Shown here one piece after another: positions 6,990 through 13,751 of a DNA stretch of 15,326 nucleotides. The stretch is from Aestuariivirga sp. (GTDB lineage: Bacteria; Pseudomonadota; Alphaproteobacteria; Rhizobiales; Aestuariivirgaceae): assembly GCA_020252385.1 (NCBI GenBank), contig JADCDC010000599.1, positions 1 to 15,326 of the forward strand, read 5' to 3'. The translations under genes were made by a program, and so were the position numbers. How positions within the stretch are numbered: the first letter of the stretch is position 1; each line of letters starts with the position of its first letter. The notes under the pieces were generated by a model. The model saw only the letters and a list, made by a program, of their open reading frames with translations. It did no database searches and was not told where the DNA came from.

Positions 6990-8336
6990 ATGTCATCCGC
7001 TGCCGCTCTCCCGAGGCACATTCACGCAACCGGCGACCTTCCGAAAGTGGCGTGGGCGAAGGGCAGCTATGTCTATGACGTCGATGGCAAGCAGTACATC
7101 GACGGCTCGGGCGGGCCCGCCGTCTACTGCATCGGCCACGCCAACGAGGAGGTGAACGCCGCGATCAAGGACCAGCTTGACCGGATCGCCCATGGCTACC
7201 GCTACAACTTCTCATCCGACGCGCTGGAGGAACTGACCGAGATCATCCGGCGGCGCTGCGGCGGAACATTGAACCACATGGTCTATGTGACGGGGGGTTC
7301 GGAGGCGGTCGAATCCTGCCTGAAGCTGGCGCTGCAGTATCACGCGGCGCGGGGCGAGATGAGCCGGCGGCGCTTCATCGCCCGCGAGCGCTCCTGGCAC
7401 GGCAACACGCTGGGGGCGCTGTCGGTGTCGGGCTTCCTGGAGCGGAAGCGCGCCTTCGAGGGTTCGCTCCTCGACGTCTCGCGGCTCTCGCCCGCCAATG
7501 CCTACCGCCCCATTGCCGGCGCCACGGCGGAGACCGTGGGCGAGGCCTGTGCGAAGGAACTCGAGGACGAGATACTGAAGCTGGGCCCTGAGAAGGTCGC
7601 GGCCTTCATCTTCGAGCCCGTGGTGGGTGCGGCGGGAGGCTGCGTGCCGGCCCCCAAGGGCTACGCCAAGCGCGTGCGCGAGATTTGCGACAGGTACGGG
7701 GTGATCATGATCTCCGACGAGGTGATGTGCGGGGCGGGCCGTTCCGGCGCGTGGCGCGCGCTTGAACTCGATGGCGTGGAGCCCGACGTGATGTCGGTCG
7801 CCAAGGGCCTCGCCGCCGGTTACCTGCCTCTCGGGGCCGCGGTCTACAATGACAAGGTGGCGGACGCGATCCACGGGCTTCACGGCGCGCCGATGACGGG
7901 ACATACCTTCACCGGCCACACCGCCTGCTGTGCGGCGGGTGTTGCCGTCCAGAAGATCGTCGAACGCGAGCAGCTGGTGGAGCGCGTGCACCGGATGGAG
8001 GGAACCCTCCGCGCCATGCTGCGCGAGGCGATGAGCGACATCGCGGCGGTGGGCGACATCCGCGGGCGGGGTTTCTTCCAGGCGATCGAGCTCGTCGCCG
8101 ACCACGAGACGAAAGAGCCCTTCGACGGCGAGCGCAAGCTGTTCATGAAGGTGCGCCAGCAGGCCTTCCAGAACGGCCTCATCTGCTATCCGGTGGGCGG
8201 CAACGTCGACGGGATCAACGGCGACGTGGTGATCCTGGCGCCGCCCTACAATGTGACGGAGGCCGAACTTGGTGAGATCGTCGACAAGACGGCGACCTCG
8301 ATCCGCCAGGTGCTGAAGGCCGAGGGGCTGGCCTAG
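6990..8336 (+). CDS. class III PLP-dependent aminotransferase
   Basis: A 448-residue fold-type I enzyme of the omega-aminotransferase group, acting on a terminal amine (such as putrescine, GABA or beta-alanine) with pyruvate or another keto acid as acceptor. Visible features: the phosphate-contact GGSE at 102-105, SWHGNT at 135-140 stacking on the cofactor, the PLP-nitrogen aspartate in ISDEVMCGAGRSG (Asp243), the Schiff-base lysine in SVAKGLAAGYLPLGA (Lys272), and HTFTGHTACCAAG for the phosphate of the second subunit. Length is normal. An AAGG lies about 10 nt before the ATG. It is transcribed divergently from the acetylpolyamine amidohydrolase operon, so transamination of a deacetylated polyamine is the favoured role. 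An alternative is PbfA, a class III homologue acting on 1-hydroxy-2-aminoethylphosphonate, given the phosphonate operon downstream. Confidence 0.88.
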   Translation: MSSAAALPRHIHATGDLPKVAWAKGSYVYDVDGKQYIDGSGGPAVYCIGHANEEVNAAIKDQLDRIAHGYRYNFSSDALEELTEIIRRRCGGTLNHMVYVTGGSEAVESCLKLALQYHAARGEMSRRRFIARERSWHGNTLGALSVSGFLERKRAFEGSLLDVSRLSPANAYRPIAGATAETVGEACAKELEDEILKLGPEKVAAFIFEPVVGAAGGCVPAPKGYAKRVREICDRYGVIMISDEVMCGAGRSGAWRALELDGVEPDVMSVAKGLAAGYLPLGAAVYNDKVADAIHGLHGAPMTGHTFTGHTACCAAGVAVQKIVEREQLVERVHRMEGTLRAMLREAMSDIAAVGDIRGRGFFQAIELVADHETKEPFDGERKLFMKVRQQAFQNGLICYPVGGNVDGINGDVVILAPPYNVTEAELGEIVDKTATSIRQVLKAEGLA

Positions 8337-8416
8337 CGCGGGGTTAAAATTCCTACTTGCTTTTATTCCTACGATGTGCTACAGGGCGGGCTCGTGCCTG
8401 CTGCTGATTGACATCG
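8337..8416. other. convergent intergenic region with 8-bp direct repeats and a promoter-like sequence
   Basis: This is an 80-bp gap between the convergent aminotransferase and phosphodiesterase genes, clearly more AT-rich in its first half. ATTCCTAC occurs at 8349-8356 and 8365-8372, a 16-nt period. A plus-strand promoter-like pair, TTGCTT (8357-8362) and GCTACA (8378-8383) with a 15-nt spacer, points into the antisense strand of the phosphodiesterase gene. No convincing terminator hairpin with a T-run is present for either gene. Confidence 0.3.
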
Positions 8417-9208
8417 TCAAAACCAATTCCCCCGCTCCGCGTCCTCGGGCATCCGTGCCGGACGGCGGTCGAGGAAGGCGTCGGCGTGCACCAGCGTCAT
8501 GCCGGGCGTGAGCGTCACCACCGCATACATGGCGGGCTCGTCGGAATAGACGGTCGGGACCGCGCCGCCGACCAGCGGAAGCTGGTGGTTGAGGCTGGGG
8601 AGTGCTGAAAAGCCGATGCCGTTCCAGACGCCCGAGATCGGCCGGTGGGCGTGGCCGAAGAAGATGTGCCGGATGTCGTGGCCCTTGAGCAAGGCGGCGA
8701 AACCCTCCGCATCCTCGAGCTTGATCAGGTCCATCAGGGGGTGGCCGATGTCGAAGGGCGGATGGTGCATGAAGAGGTAGACCGGTGCTCCGGCGGCGCG
8801 CGACAGCTGTGCCGCGAGCCAGGCGCGGCGCGGCGCGTCATAGAGGCCGGCGGAGGATGGCGGGCCCTTCAGCGTGTCGAGGAACAGGAGGTGCGCGTCC
8901 TCGCGCTCCACCGCATGCTGCACATGGCCGGAGCCGCCGAACACGGCGCGGTAGCTGGCGCGGTCGTCATGGTTGCCGAGCATCAGGTGGGTTTCGACGG
9001 GAAAGCGCGCAAGGCGCTGCTTCAGGAACTCATAGGCCGCAACCTCGCCCCTCTCCGCAAGATCGCCGGTGATGGCGCAGAGATCGGCATCCCCATGGTG
9101 GCGGGCGATGTCGTCGAGCGCGGCATCGAGGCGGGCCGCGGGATCGAGGCCCCACAGGCGTTCGCCCGGCGCCACGAGGTGGAGATCGGTGAGGTGGATG
9201 AGCTTCAT
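8417..9208 (-). CDS. GpdQ/CpdA-like metallophosphoesterase (phosphodiesterase)
   Basis: A 263-residue binuclear metallophosphoesterase. All metal-site motifs are present in order: DLH (Asp8, His10), GD (Asp49), GNHD (Asn79, His80), MHHPP (His148) and GHAH (His186, His188). Length and spacing resemble the class III phosphodiesterase group of Enterobacter GpdQ and CpdA-type proteins, and the sequence around MHHPPFDIGHPLMD closely recalls GpdQ. GpdQ hydrolyses glycerophosphodiesters and also cleaves phosphonate monoesters. There is no signal peptide, so it should act in the cytoplasm. It is the last gene of the phosphonate operon; its ATG overlaps the stop of the Na/Pi transporter gene (ATGA), and AGGA lies upstream. 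It may release phosphonate or phosphate from esters taken up by the cell, but the real substrate is not shown. cAMP phosphodiesterase is the main alternative. Confidence 0.85.
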   Translation of the reverse strand: MKLIHLTDLHLVAPGERLWGLDPAARLDAALDDIARHHGDADLCAITGDLAERGEVAAYEFLKQRLARFPVETHLMLGNHDDRASYRAVFGGSGHVQHAVEREDAHLLFLDTLKGPPSSAGLYDAPRRAWLAAQLSRAAGAPVYLFMHHPPFDIGHPLMDLIKLEDAEGFAALLKGHDIRHIFFGHAHRPISGVWNGIGFSALPSLNHQLPLVGGAVPTVYSDEPAMYAVVTLTPGMTLVHADAFLDRRPARMPEDAERGNWF

Positions 9209-10875
9209 GCCCCATCCTGCCTGAGCCGCGAGCCGCGGAGCAAGCCCGCGGCGTCGGCGATCGGGTAGCCCGCCGAGACGATGAGCGCGTTGATGCGGTT
9301 CAAATCGCGGATCATGTCGACGTAGAGCGCGCTCCGCCTGAGCGCCTCGCCCTTGCCGCGCGCGCCGATGCTGAAATGCTTGTCGAGCACCTCGTTCTGG
9401 AGTTCGCGGAAGGCATCCTTCTGCGAGATGAGGCGCTTTGCCCCCTCGACGTCGCCCGAGGAGAGGACCGCGGTCGCGAGCTTCAGATTGTCGTGGATGA
9501 TGCGGCAGAGATTGTCGAGCGAGGCGATCTCGTCTGCGGTGAAGGAGATCGCTTCGCGGAGCTTGGCCTCGATGCGGTCCGCGAGGTTCAGCTGGATGAC
9601 GTCGCCCGCGTGTTCGAGGTTCGAGACGTAGAGCGTCATCTCAAGCGCGCGGCGGGACTCTTCCGGCGTCAGCTGCTGCTGGGCGAGTTCGGCGAGATAG
9701 GCCTGGAGCCGCGTCTGATAGGTGTTGAGGCGCTCGTCCATCGGCTTCAGCTGGCGCAGCGCCTCGATCGAACCGGAACGCAGCGCATCGAGTGCGGTGT
9801 CGAACATACGCTCCAGAAGCTCCGTCATGCGTACGGTCTCGAGCAGCACATTGGCGAGCGCCACGGCGGGAGTGACGGCGGCCCTGGGATCGAGGTAGCG
9901 CGGGCGCTCCAGCCGGTCGCGATCGCCGGGGCTTTCGGGAAGGAGCCTCGCCATCAGCCGCGCCACCGGGCCGGTCAATGGCAGGAAGACGAGGCCCACG
10001 AGGATGTTGAAGCCGGCATGGAAGGCCACCGCGGTTTCGACCGGCCCCAGCGGCAGGCGCTCCACCAGGGGCGCGAGGCGCTCGATGACGGCGAGCGCCA
10101 GCACGGCGAGGAGGCCGCGGCAGAGCAGGTTGGCAAGCGGCAGGCGGCGTGCCGCCGGGGGCTCTGCCAGCGTGGCCGTGAAGGCGGGGAGCCCGCCGCC
10201 GAAATTGATGCCGAGGATGAAGGCCAGAGCACCCCCGACCTCGAGGCTGCCGCTGACCAGGAAGGAGGCGACGAGCAGGATGACGGCGAGCGAGGAATGG
10301 AACAGCCAGGTGAGCGCTGCGCCGATCAGGAAGGCGAGGACAGGCTCGCGCCCCACCGCCGCCAGCACCTGGTGGAAGAGCGTCGCCTCGCTCAACGGTG
10401 CCGCAGCCTGGCGGATGAGGGTGAGTGACAGGAGCATCAGCCCCAGGCCGATCAGCACGCGGCCCGTGTTGTGGGGGCGGAGCTCGTTCGACCAGGAATG
10501 GACGACATAGCCCACGAAGAGCAGGATGGGCGATGCCCAGAGGGCGAAGCTCGAGCCCGAGGCGAAGACGGCGGAGACGATGGCCGAGCCCACATCGGCG
10601 CCAAGCAGCACGGCAAGGCCCAAGGCGGTGTTGAGCGCCCCCGCCGAGGCGAGGCCCGTGACGATCAGCGTCATCGCCGTGCCGGAGCCGAGGATGGCGG
10701 TGGCGAGCCCGCCGGCCAGGAAGGCCGAGACGCGGTTTCCGACGCGGTGCTCGATGAAGTTCCGGAGGCGGTCGCCCCAGGCCCGCATGACGCCGGTGCG
10801 CACCATGCGGACACCCCACAGCAGCAACGCGATGCCGCCCAGCAGGTTGACGATGACGGCGGTGCCTGGGCTCAA
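9205..10875 (-). CDS. Na/Pi cotransporter family protein with C-terminal PhoU-like domain (YjbB-like)
   Basis: A 556-residue inner-membrane protein. The first ~310 residues are hydrophobic and form two Na/Pi-cotransporter repeats; the rest is a soluble helical PhoU-like domain (about 340-530). The N-terminal LLLWGVRMVRTGVMRAWGDRL and GADVGSAIVS match E. coli YjbB, a protein reported to promote phosphate export. The second repeat keeps FHSSLAV (193-199), but the first, normally QSS-containing, reads LGSGTAM (62-68). The TTG start at 10875 is supported by GAGGA five bases upstream, overlapping the phnY stop region, and by the need for the first membrane helix. It follows phnY by 8 nt and overlaps the phosphodiesterase gene by 4. 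A role in handling phosphate released by PhnA is inferred. Confidence 0.88.
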   Translation of the reverse strand: MSPGTAVIVNLLGGIALLLWGVRMVRTGVMRAWGDRLRNFIEHRVGNRVSAFLAGGLATAILGSGTAMTLIVTGLASAGALNTALGLAVLLGADVGSAIVSAVFASGSSFALWASPILLFVGYVVHSWSNELRPHNTGRVLIGLGLMLLSLTLIRQAAAPLSEATLFHQVLAAVGREPVLAFLIGAALTWLFHSSLAVILLVASFLVSGSLEVGGALAFILGINFGGGLPAFTATLAEPPAARRLPLANLLCRGLLAVLALAVIERLAPLVERLPLGPVETAVAFHAGFNILVGLVFLPLTGPVARLMARLLPESPGDRDRLERPRYLDPRAAVTPAVALANVLLETVRMTELLERMFDTALDALRSGSIEALRQLKPMDERLNTYQTRLQAYLAELAQQQLTPEESRRALEMTLYVSNLEHAGDVIQLNLADRIEAKLREAISFTADEIASLDNLCRIIHDNLKLATAVLSSGDVEGAKRLISQKDAFRELQNEVLDKHFSIGARGKGEALRRSALYVDMIRDLNRINALIVSAGYPIADAAGLLRGSRLRQDGA

Positions 10876-10883
10876 CTAGGTCC

Positions 10884-12344
10884 TCACTGCGGCCAGGGCA
10901 GTGACCAGGTCTTCACATTGGTGAAGAACTTCATGGCCTCCATGACGCCCTCCTTTACACCATTGCCGGAATCCTTGATCCCGCCGAAGGGCGACATCTC
11001 GATGCGGTAGCCCGGCACTTCCCAGATGTTGACGGTGCCGACGTTGAGGCCCTCGATGAACCGCGTGATGCGCGAGAGATTGTTGGTGCACACGCCAGAG
11101 GAGAGGCCGAAGGGTGTGGAGTTGGAGATGCGGATCACCTCGGCGTCGTCGTTGGGCACGCGCACGATGGGAACGATGGGGCCGAAGGTTTCCTCGAAGA
11201 CGAGCTCCGACTGGTGGGGTACGAAATCGACCGTGATGGGCGGCAGCAGTGCCCCTTGGCGGCCGGGGTTGTAGAGGATCTTCGCCCCCTGCTCCGCCGC
11301 CTTGTGGACACGCTCCTCGAAAGTCTTCGCGGCCAGTTCATGGACGACGGTGCCGAGGTCGGTGTCGGGGTTCATCGGATCGCCGAACGTGATGGCCTTG
11401 GCCTTGGCGAGCACCTTCTCCACGAATTTGTCGGCAATGCGCTCCTGCACCAGGATGCGCTTCACCGCGGTGCAGCGCTGGCCGGAATTGCGGGTGGCGC
11501 CGGCGACGGCGAGTTCCGCCGCCTTGTCGAGGTCCGAATCCGAGAGATCGTCGAGGATGATGAGCGGATCATTGCCGCCGAGCTCGAGGGCGGCGCGCTT
11601 GTAGCCCGCCTTGCCGGCGATGATCTTGCCGACGCGCACGCCGCCGGTGAAGGTGATGATGTCGATGTCGGGGTTCGTCACCATCTCCTCGCCGATCTCG
11701 TCCGGCCAGCCGGTGACGACCTGGAACATCTCGGGCGGCAGGCCTGCCTCATAGAGAATGTCGGCCAAAGCGATGCAGGTGAGCGGCGTCAGCTCCGTGG
11801 GCTTGGCCACCACGCAGTTGTTGGTGGCGATTGCCGGCGCCACCTTGTGGGAGACCATGTTGAGCGGGTGGTTGAAGGGCGTGATCGCGGAGATGACGCC
11901 CACGGGCTCTCGCTTGGTGAAGATCTTGCGCGGCTTGCCCTGGGGTGTGAGGTCGCAGGAGAAGATCTGGCCATCGTCGATGATGCAGAGCTGGCCTGCC
12001 AGCGAATAGACGTCATAGGCGCGGCCCACCTCGTAGAGCGAGTCCTTCTTGGAGAGGCCGAGCTCGAGGGTGATGAGGTCCGAGAGCTGGTCCTTCCGTG
12101 AACGGATCAGTTCGGCGGTGCGGAACAGGATCTGCTGGCGCTCGTAGCGGGTGAGCTTCGGCTTGTAGGCCCTGGCGATGGCGAAGGCCTGGGCGGCATG
12201 TTCGGCGCGGCCCGCGGGCACGGTGCCGATCACCTCGTTGGTGTAGGGATAGTGCACGGGAACCACGTTCTCGGCATCGACCTTGCGGCCACCGATGCGC
12301 ATGGATTCCCTGATGACGGGGCGCTTGGTTGCAGCGATGTTCAT
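10884..12344 (-). CDS. phnY: phosphonoacetaldehyde dehydrogenase PhnY
   Basis: Oxidises phosphonoacetaldehyde to phosphonoacetate with NAD+, the middle step of the PhnW-PhnY-PhnA pathway. The 486-residue protein has the aldehyde dehydrogenase core: TPFNHP (155-160), TFTGGVRVGK (231-240), the general base in LELGG (Glu254), the nucleophile in SGQRCTA (Cys291), and EETFGPI (384-390). Arg108, His159 and Arg290 next to Cys291 coincide with the substrate-recognition and catalytic residues I recall for S. meliloti PhnY, in the same numbering; this makes the assignment much stronger than generic ALDH. The start chosen is the ATG at 12344: it lies one base after the phnA stop and GGAGA (complement of 12351-12355) precedes it. 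The longer frame to 12467 would run antisense-like basic sequence through the phnA 3' end. Confidence 0.95.
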   Translation of the reverse strand: MNIAATKRPVIRESMRIGGRKVDAENVVPVHYPYTNEVIGTVPAGRAEHAAQAFAIARAYKPKLTRYERQQILFRTAELIRSRKDQLSDLITLELGLSKKDSLYEVGRAYDVYSLAGQLCIIDDGQIFSCDLTPQGKPRKIFTKREPVGVISAITPFNHPLNMVSHKVAPAIATNNCVVAKPTELTPLTCIALADILYEAGLPPEMFQVVTGWPDEIGEEMVTNPDIDIITFTGGVRVGKIIAGKAGYKRAALELGGNDPLIILDDLSDSDLDKAAELAVAGATRNSGQRCTAVKRILVQERIADKFVEKVLAKAKAITFGDPMNPDTDLGTVVHELAAKTFEERVHKAAEQGAKILYNPGRQGALLPPITVDFVPHQSELVFEETFGPIVPIVRVPNDDAEVIRISNSTPFGLSSGVCTNNLSRITRFIEGLNVGTVNIWEVPGYRIEMSPFGGIKDSGNGVKEGVMEAMKFFTNVKTWSLPWPQ

Positions 12345-12345
12345 G

Positions 12346-13584
12346 TCAGTTCTCCACGATATGGTTGCAGCCCAGCGCGAAGGCATCGAAGTTCCTGAGC
12401 GTCGCGGGCGCGTCCTTGAACTTGCGGTTGGCGATGACCGGGATCTCCTGCTCGGTGAGGCCGCCATGCGAGCGGAGCGGCTCGTTCAGGCCTGAGAGGT
12501 CGTGCTTGTCGCGCGAGGTGCCGAGCACCCTGGAGCCCCTTGGGCCGCCGGAGACGACGATGACGTCGCCCATGCGGTCCTCCGGCAATTCGTAGCGCGC
12601 ACAGCCTTCCGCCTTGTCCAGCACGGCGTCGATGCCGCCCTGCGCGACAATCACCGCCATGATCTCCTTCACCTCCGGGCCATAGGCATAGACGGTGGCG
12701 AAGCTGCCCAATGCGCCGTGATGGACGACATAAGGGTCCGTGATCGGCAGGATGACCTTGGTTTTTCCCGCGCCGAACTTTGCATCGAGCACGTCCTGGA
12801 GATAGAGCACGTCCGGCTCGCCGTTGGCGAGGTGCTTGTCCTTCATGCCGTGGTCGGCGACGATGACGATGATGGCGCCCTCGGCATCGAGCTGCCCAAG
12901 ATATTTGTCCATCATGGCGTAGAAGCGGTTGGCGCCCTCGGAGCCCGGCGCATATTTGTGCTGCACGTAGTCGGTGGTGGAAAGATACATGAGGTCCGGC
13001 TTCATCTGCCGGAGGAGCCTGACGCCCGCGGCGAAGACGAATTCCGAGAGTTCAGCCGAATAGACATCGGGCACGGGCATGCCCACGAGGGAGCATGCAT
13101 CCGCGATGCCATTGTCCTTCAGCGTGACCTTGTCCGCCTTCTCGGAGGAGAAGGCGACCGCCGTGCCGTCGAAGACGAGGCCCTTGCCGAGGAGGAGGCG
13201 GAGCTTGTCCTTGGCCGTCACCATGGCGATCTTCGCACCGGCCTTCTGGAAGGCCTCGAAGATCGTTGGGGCGCGGAGCCACTTCGGATCGTTCATCATG
13301 GTCTCCTGCCCGGTGGCGGGATCGATGAGATAGTTGCCGCAGATGCCGTGCACGGCGGGTGGCCTGCCGGTGACGATCGAGAGATTGTTCGGGTTGGTGA
13401 AGCTCGGGATGACGGAGAGGCCGCGCCGGTTCTCGCCCTTGGCGATGATGGCCCGCAGGTTCGGCATGAGGCCCTGCTCCATGGCGATCTCCATGTAGGC
13501 AGGCTCGCTGCCGTCGCAGCAGATGACGACGAGGGGTGCTGTGGGCCAGTTGTAGCTGCGGCCGTTGACGGTGATGGGGGTCAT
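12346..13584 (-). CDS. phnA: phosphonoacetate hydrolase PhnA
   Basis: Hydrolyses the C-P bond of phosphonoacetate to acetate and phosphate in the cytoplasm, an alkaline-phosphatase-superfamily reaction using two metal ions. In the 412-residue protein the metal site is complete: Asp24 (CCDGSEPAY), the nucleophile Thr63 (SFTNPNN), Asp205 and His209 (TTDYVQHKY), Asp244-His245 (ADHGMKDKH) and His373 (RSHGG). Offsets from the S. meliloti enzyme are only four to six residues. The start is the ATG at 13584; upstream in-frame codons to 13707 lie within a palindromic repeat and encode the low-complexity peptide typical of translated repeats. The ribosome binding site directly upstream is weak, and the ATG overlaps the stop of a 9-codon leader-like frame. 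phnY follows after one base. It is separated from phnW by 167 bp containing the repeat pair. Confidence 0.95.
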   Translation of the reverse strand: MTPITVNGRSYNWPTAPLVVICCDGSEPAYMEIAMEQGLMPNLRAIIAKGENRRGLSVIPSFTNPNNLSIVTGRPPAVHGICGNYLIDPATGQETMMNDPKWLRAPTIFEAFQKAGAKIAMVTAKDKLRLLLGKGLVFDGTAVAFSSEKADKVTLKDNGIADACSLVGMPVPDVYSAELSEFVFAAGVRLLRQMKPDLMYLSTTDYVQHKYAPGSEGANRFYAMMDKYLGQLDAEGAIIVIVADHGMKDKHLANGEPDVLYLQDVLDAKFGAGKTKVILPITDPYVVHHGALGSFATVYAYGPEVKEIMAVIVAQGGIDAVLDKAEGCARYELPEDRMGDVIVVSGGPRGSRVLGTSRDKHDLSGLNEPLRSHGGLTEQEIPVIANRKFKDAPATLRNFDAFALGCNHIVEN

Positions 13585-13610
13585 GCGGGTCTCGGTTTCT
13601 TGGTTTTCAT
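13581..13610 (-). other. possible 9-codon leader ORF (MKTKKPRPA) overlapping the phnA start
   Basis: On the minus strand an ATG at 13610 opens a frame of nine codons, MKTKKPRPA, and stops at a TGA whose bases overlap the phnA ATG (ATGA). The 3' arm of the adjacent hairpin, GGGGGAGAGG, lies immediately upstream and supplies a Shine-Dalgarno-like GGAG about four bases from this ATG. phnA itself has no good ribosome binding site, so translational coupling through this frame is conceivable. It is too short to judge by codon use and may be chance. Confidence 0.25.
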
Positions 13611-13611
13611 T

Positions 13612-13654
13612 CCTCTCCCCCCCCCTTTGAGGGGGAGAGGGCAGGGTGAGGGGG
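13612..13654 (-). repeat. palindromic (REP-like) element A between phnW and phnA
   Basis: CCTCTCCCCC (13612-13621) and GGGGGAGAGG (13631-13640) form a perfect 10-bp stem, followed by a tail to 13654 ending GGTGAGGGGG. The composition and layout match the short GC-rich palindromic repeats scattered between genes of many proteobacteria. The 24 bases 13631-13654 are the inverted counterpart of 13699-13722 in element B, with 22 matching positions. No T-run follows, so it is not a standard terminator. Confidence 0.75.
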
Positions 13655-13698
13655 CGGTTCAGCATGCAGGCTGCCTGAAGCGGTGTGCGCGGCAGGCA

Positions 13699-13740
13699 CC
13701 CCCTCACCCCTCCCTCTCCCCCACTGCGTGGGGGCGAGGG
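13699..13740 (+). repeat. palindromic (REP-like) element B, inverted partner of element A
   Basis: The stem pairs 13712-13724 (CCCTCTCCCCCAC) with 13728-13740 (GTGGGGGCGAGGG), 13 bp with one mismatch around a three-base loop. The flank 13699-13711 extends the match to element A in inverted orientation. It starts about 11 bases after the phnW stop in the direction of transcription, so it may protect the phnW 3' end or reduce read-through into phnA. Element A plus B make an inverted doublet of the kind known for REP elements. Confidence 0.75.
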
Positions 13741-13751
13741 GGATAAGTGGG

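Noticed and set aside
9376..10428. 350-codon plus-strand frame
   Set aside because: It is antisense to the Na/Pi transporter gene and has charged repetitive composition without recognisable motifs.
12345..12467. N-terminal extension of PhnY
   Set aside because: The added residues overlap the phnA 3' end in another frame and are Ser/Arg-rich. The ATG at 12344 has a ribosome binding site and gives the expected 486 residues.
13585..13707. N-terminal extension of PhnA to the upstream ATG
   Set aside because: The 41 extra residues are a translation of the palindromic repeat, and PhnA homologues start near the ATG at 13584.
13612..13740. Rho-independent terminator after phnW
   Set aside because: The hairpins are strong but no T-run follows either of them in the direction of transcription; they fit a repeat doublet better.
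13599..13745. CRISPR-like repeat structure
   Set aside because: There are only two inverted copies, no regular direct repeats with spacers, and no cas genes in the window.
12502..13746. 414-codon plus-strand frame and the similar one at 13683-14957
   Set aside because: They are antisense to phnA and phnW respectively, both of which have full active sites on the minus strand.
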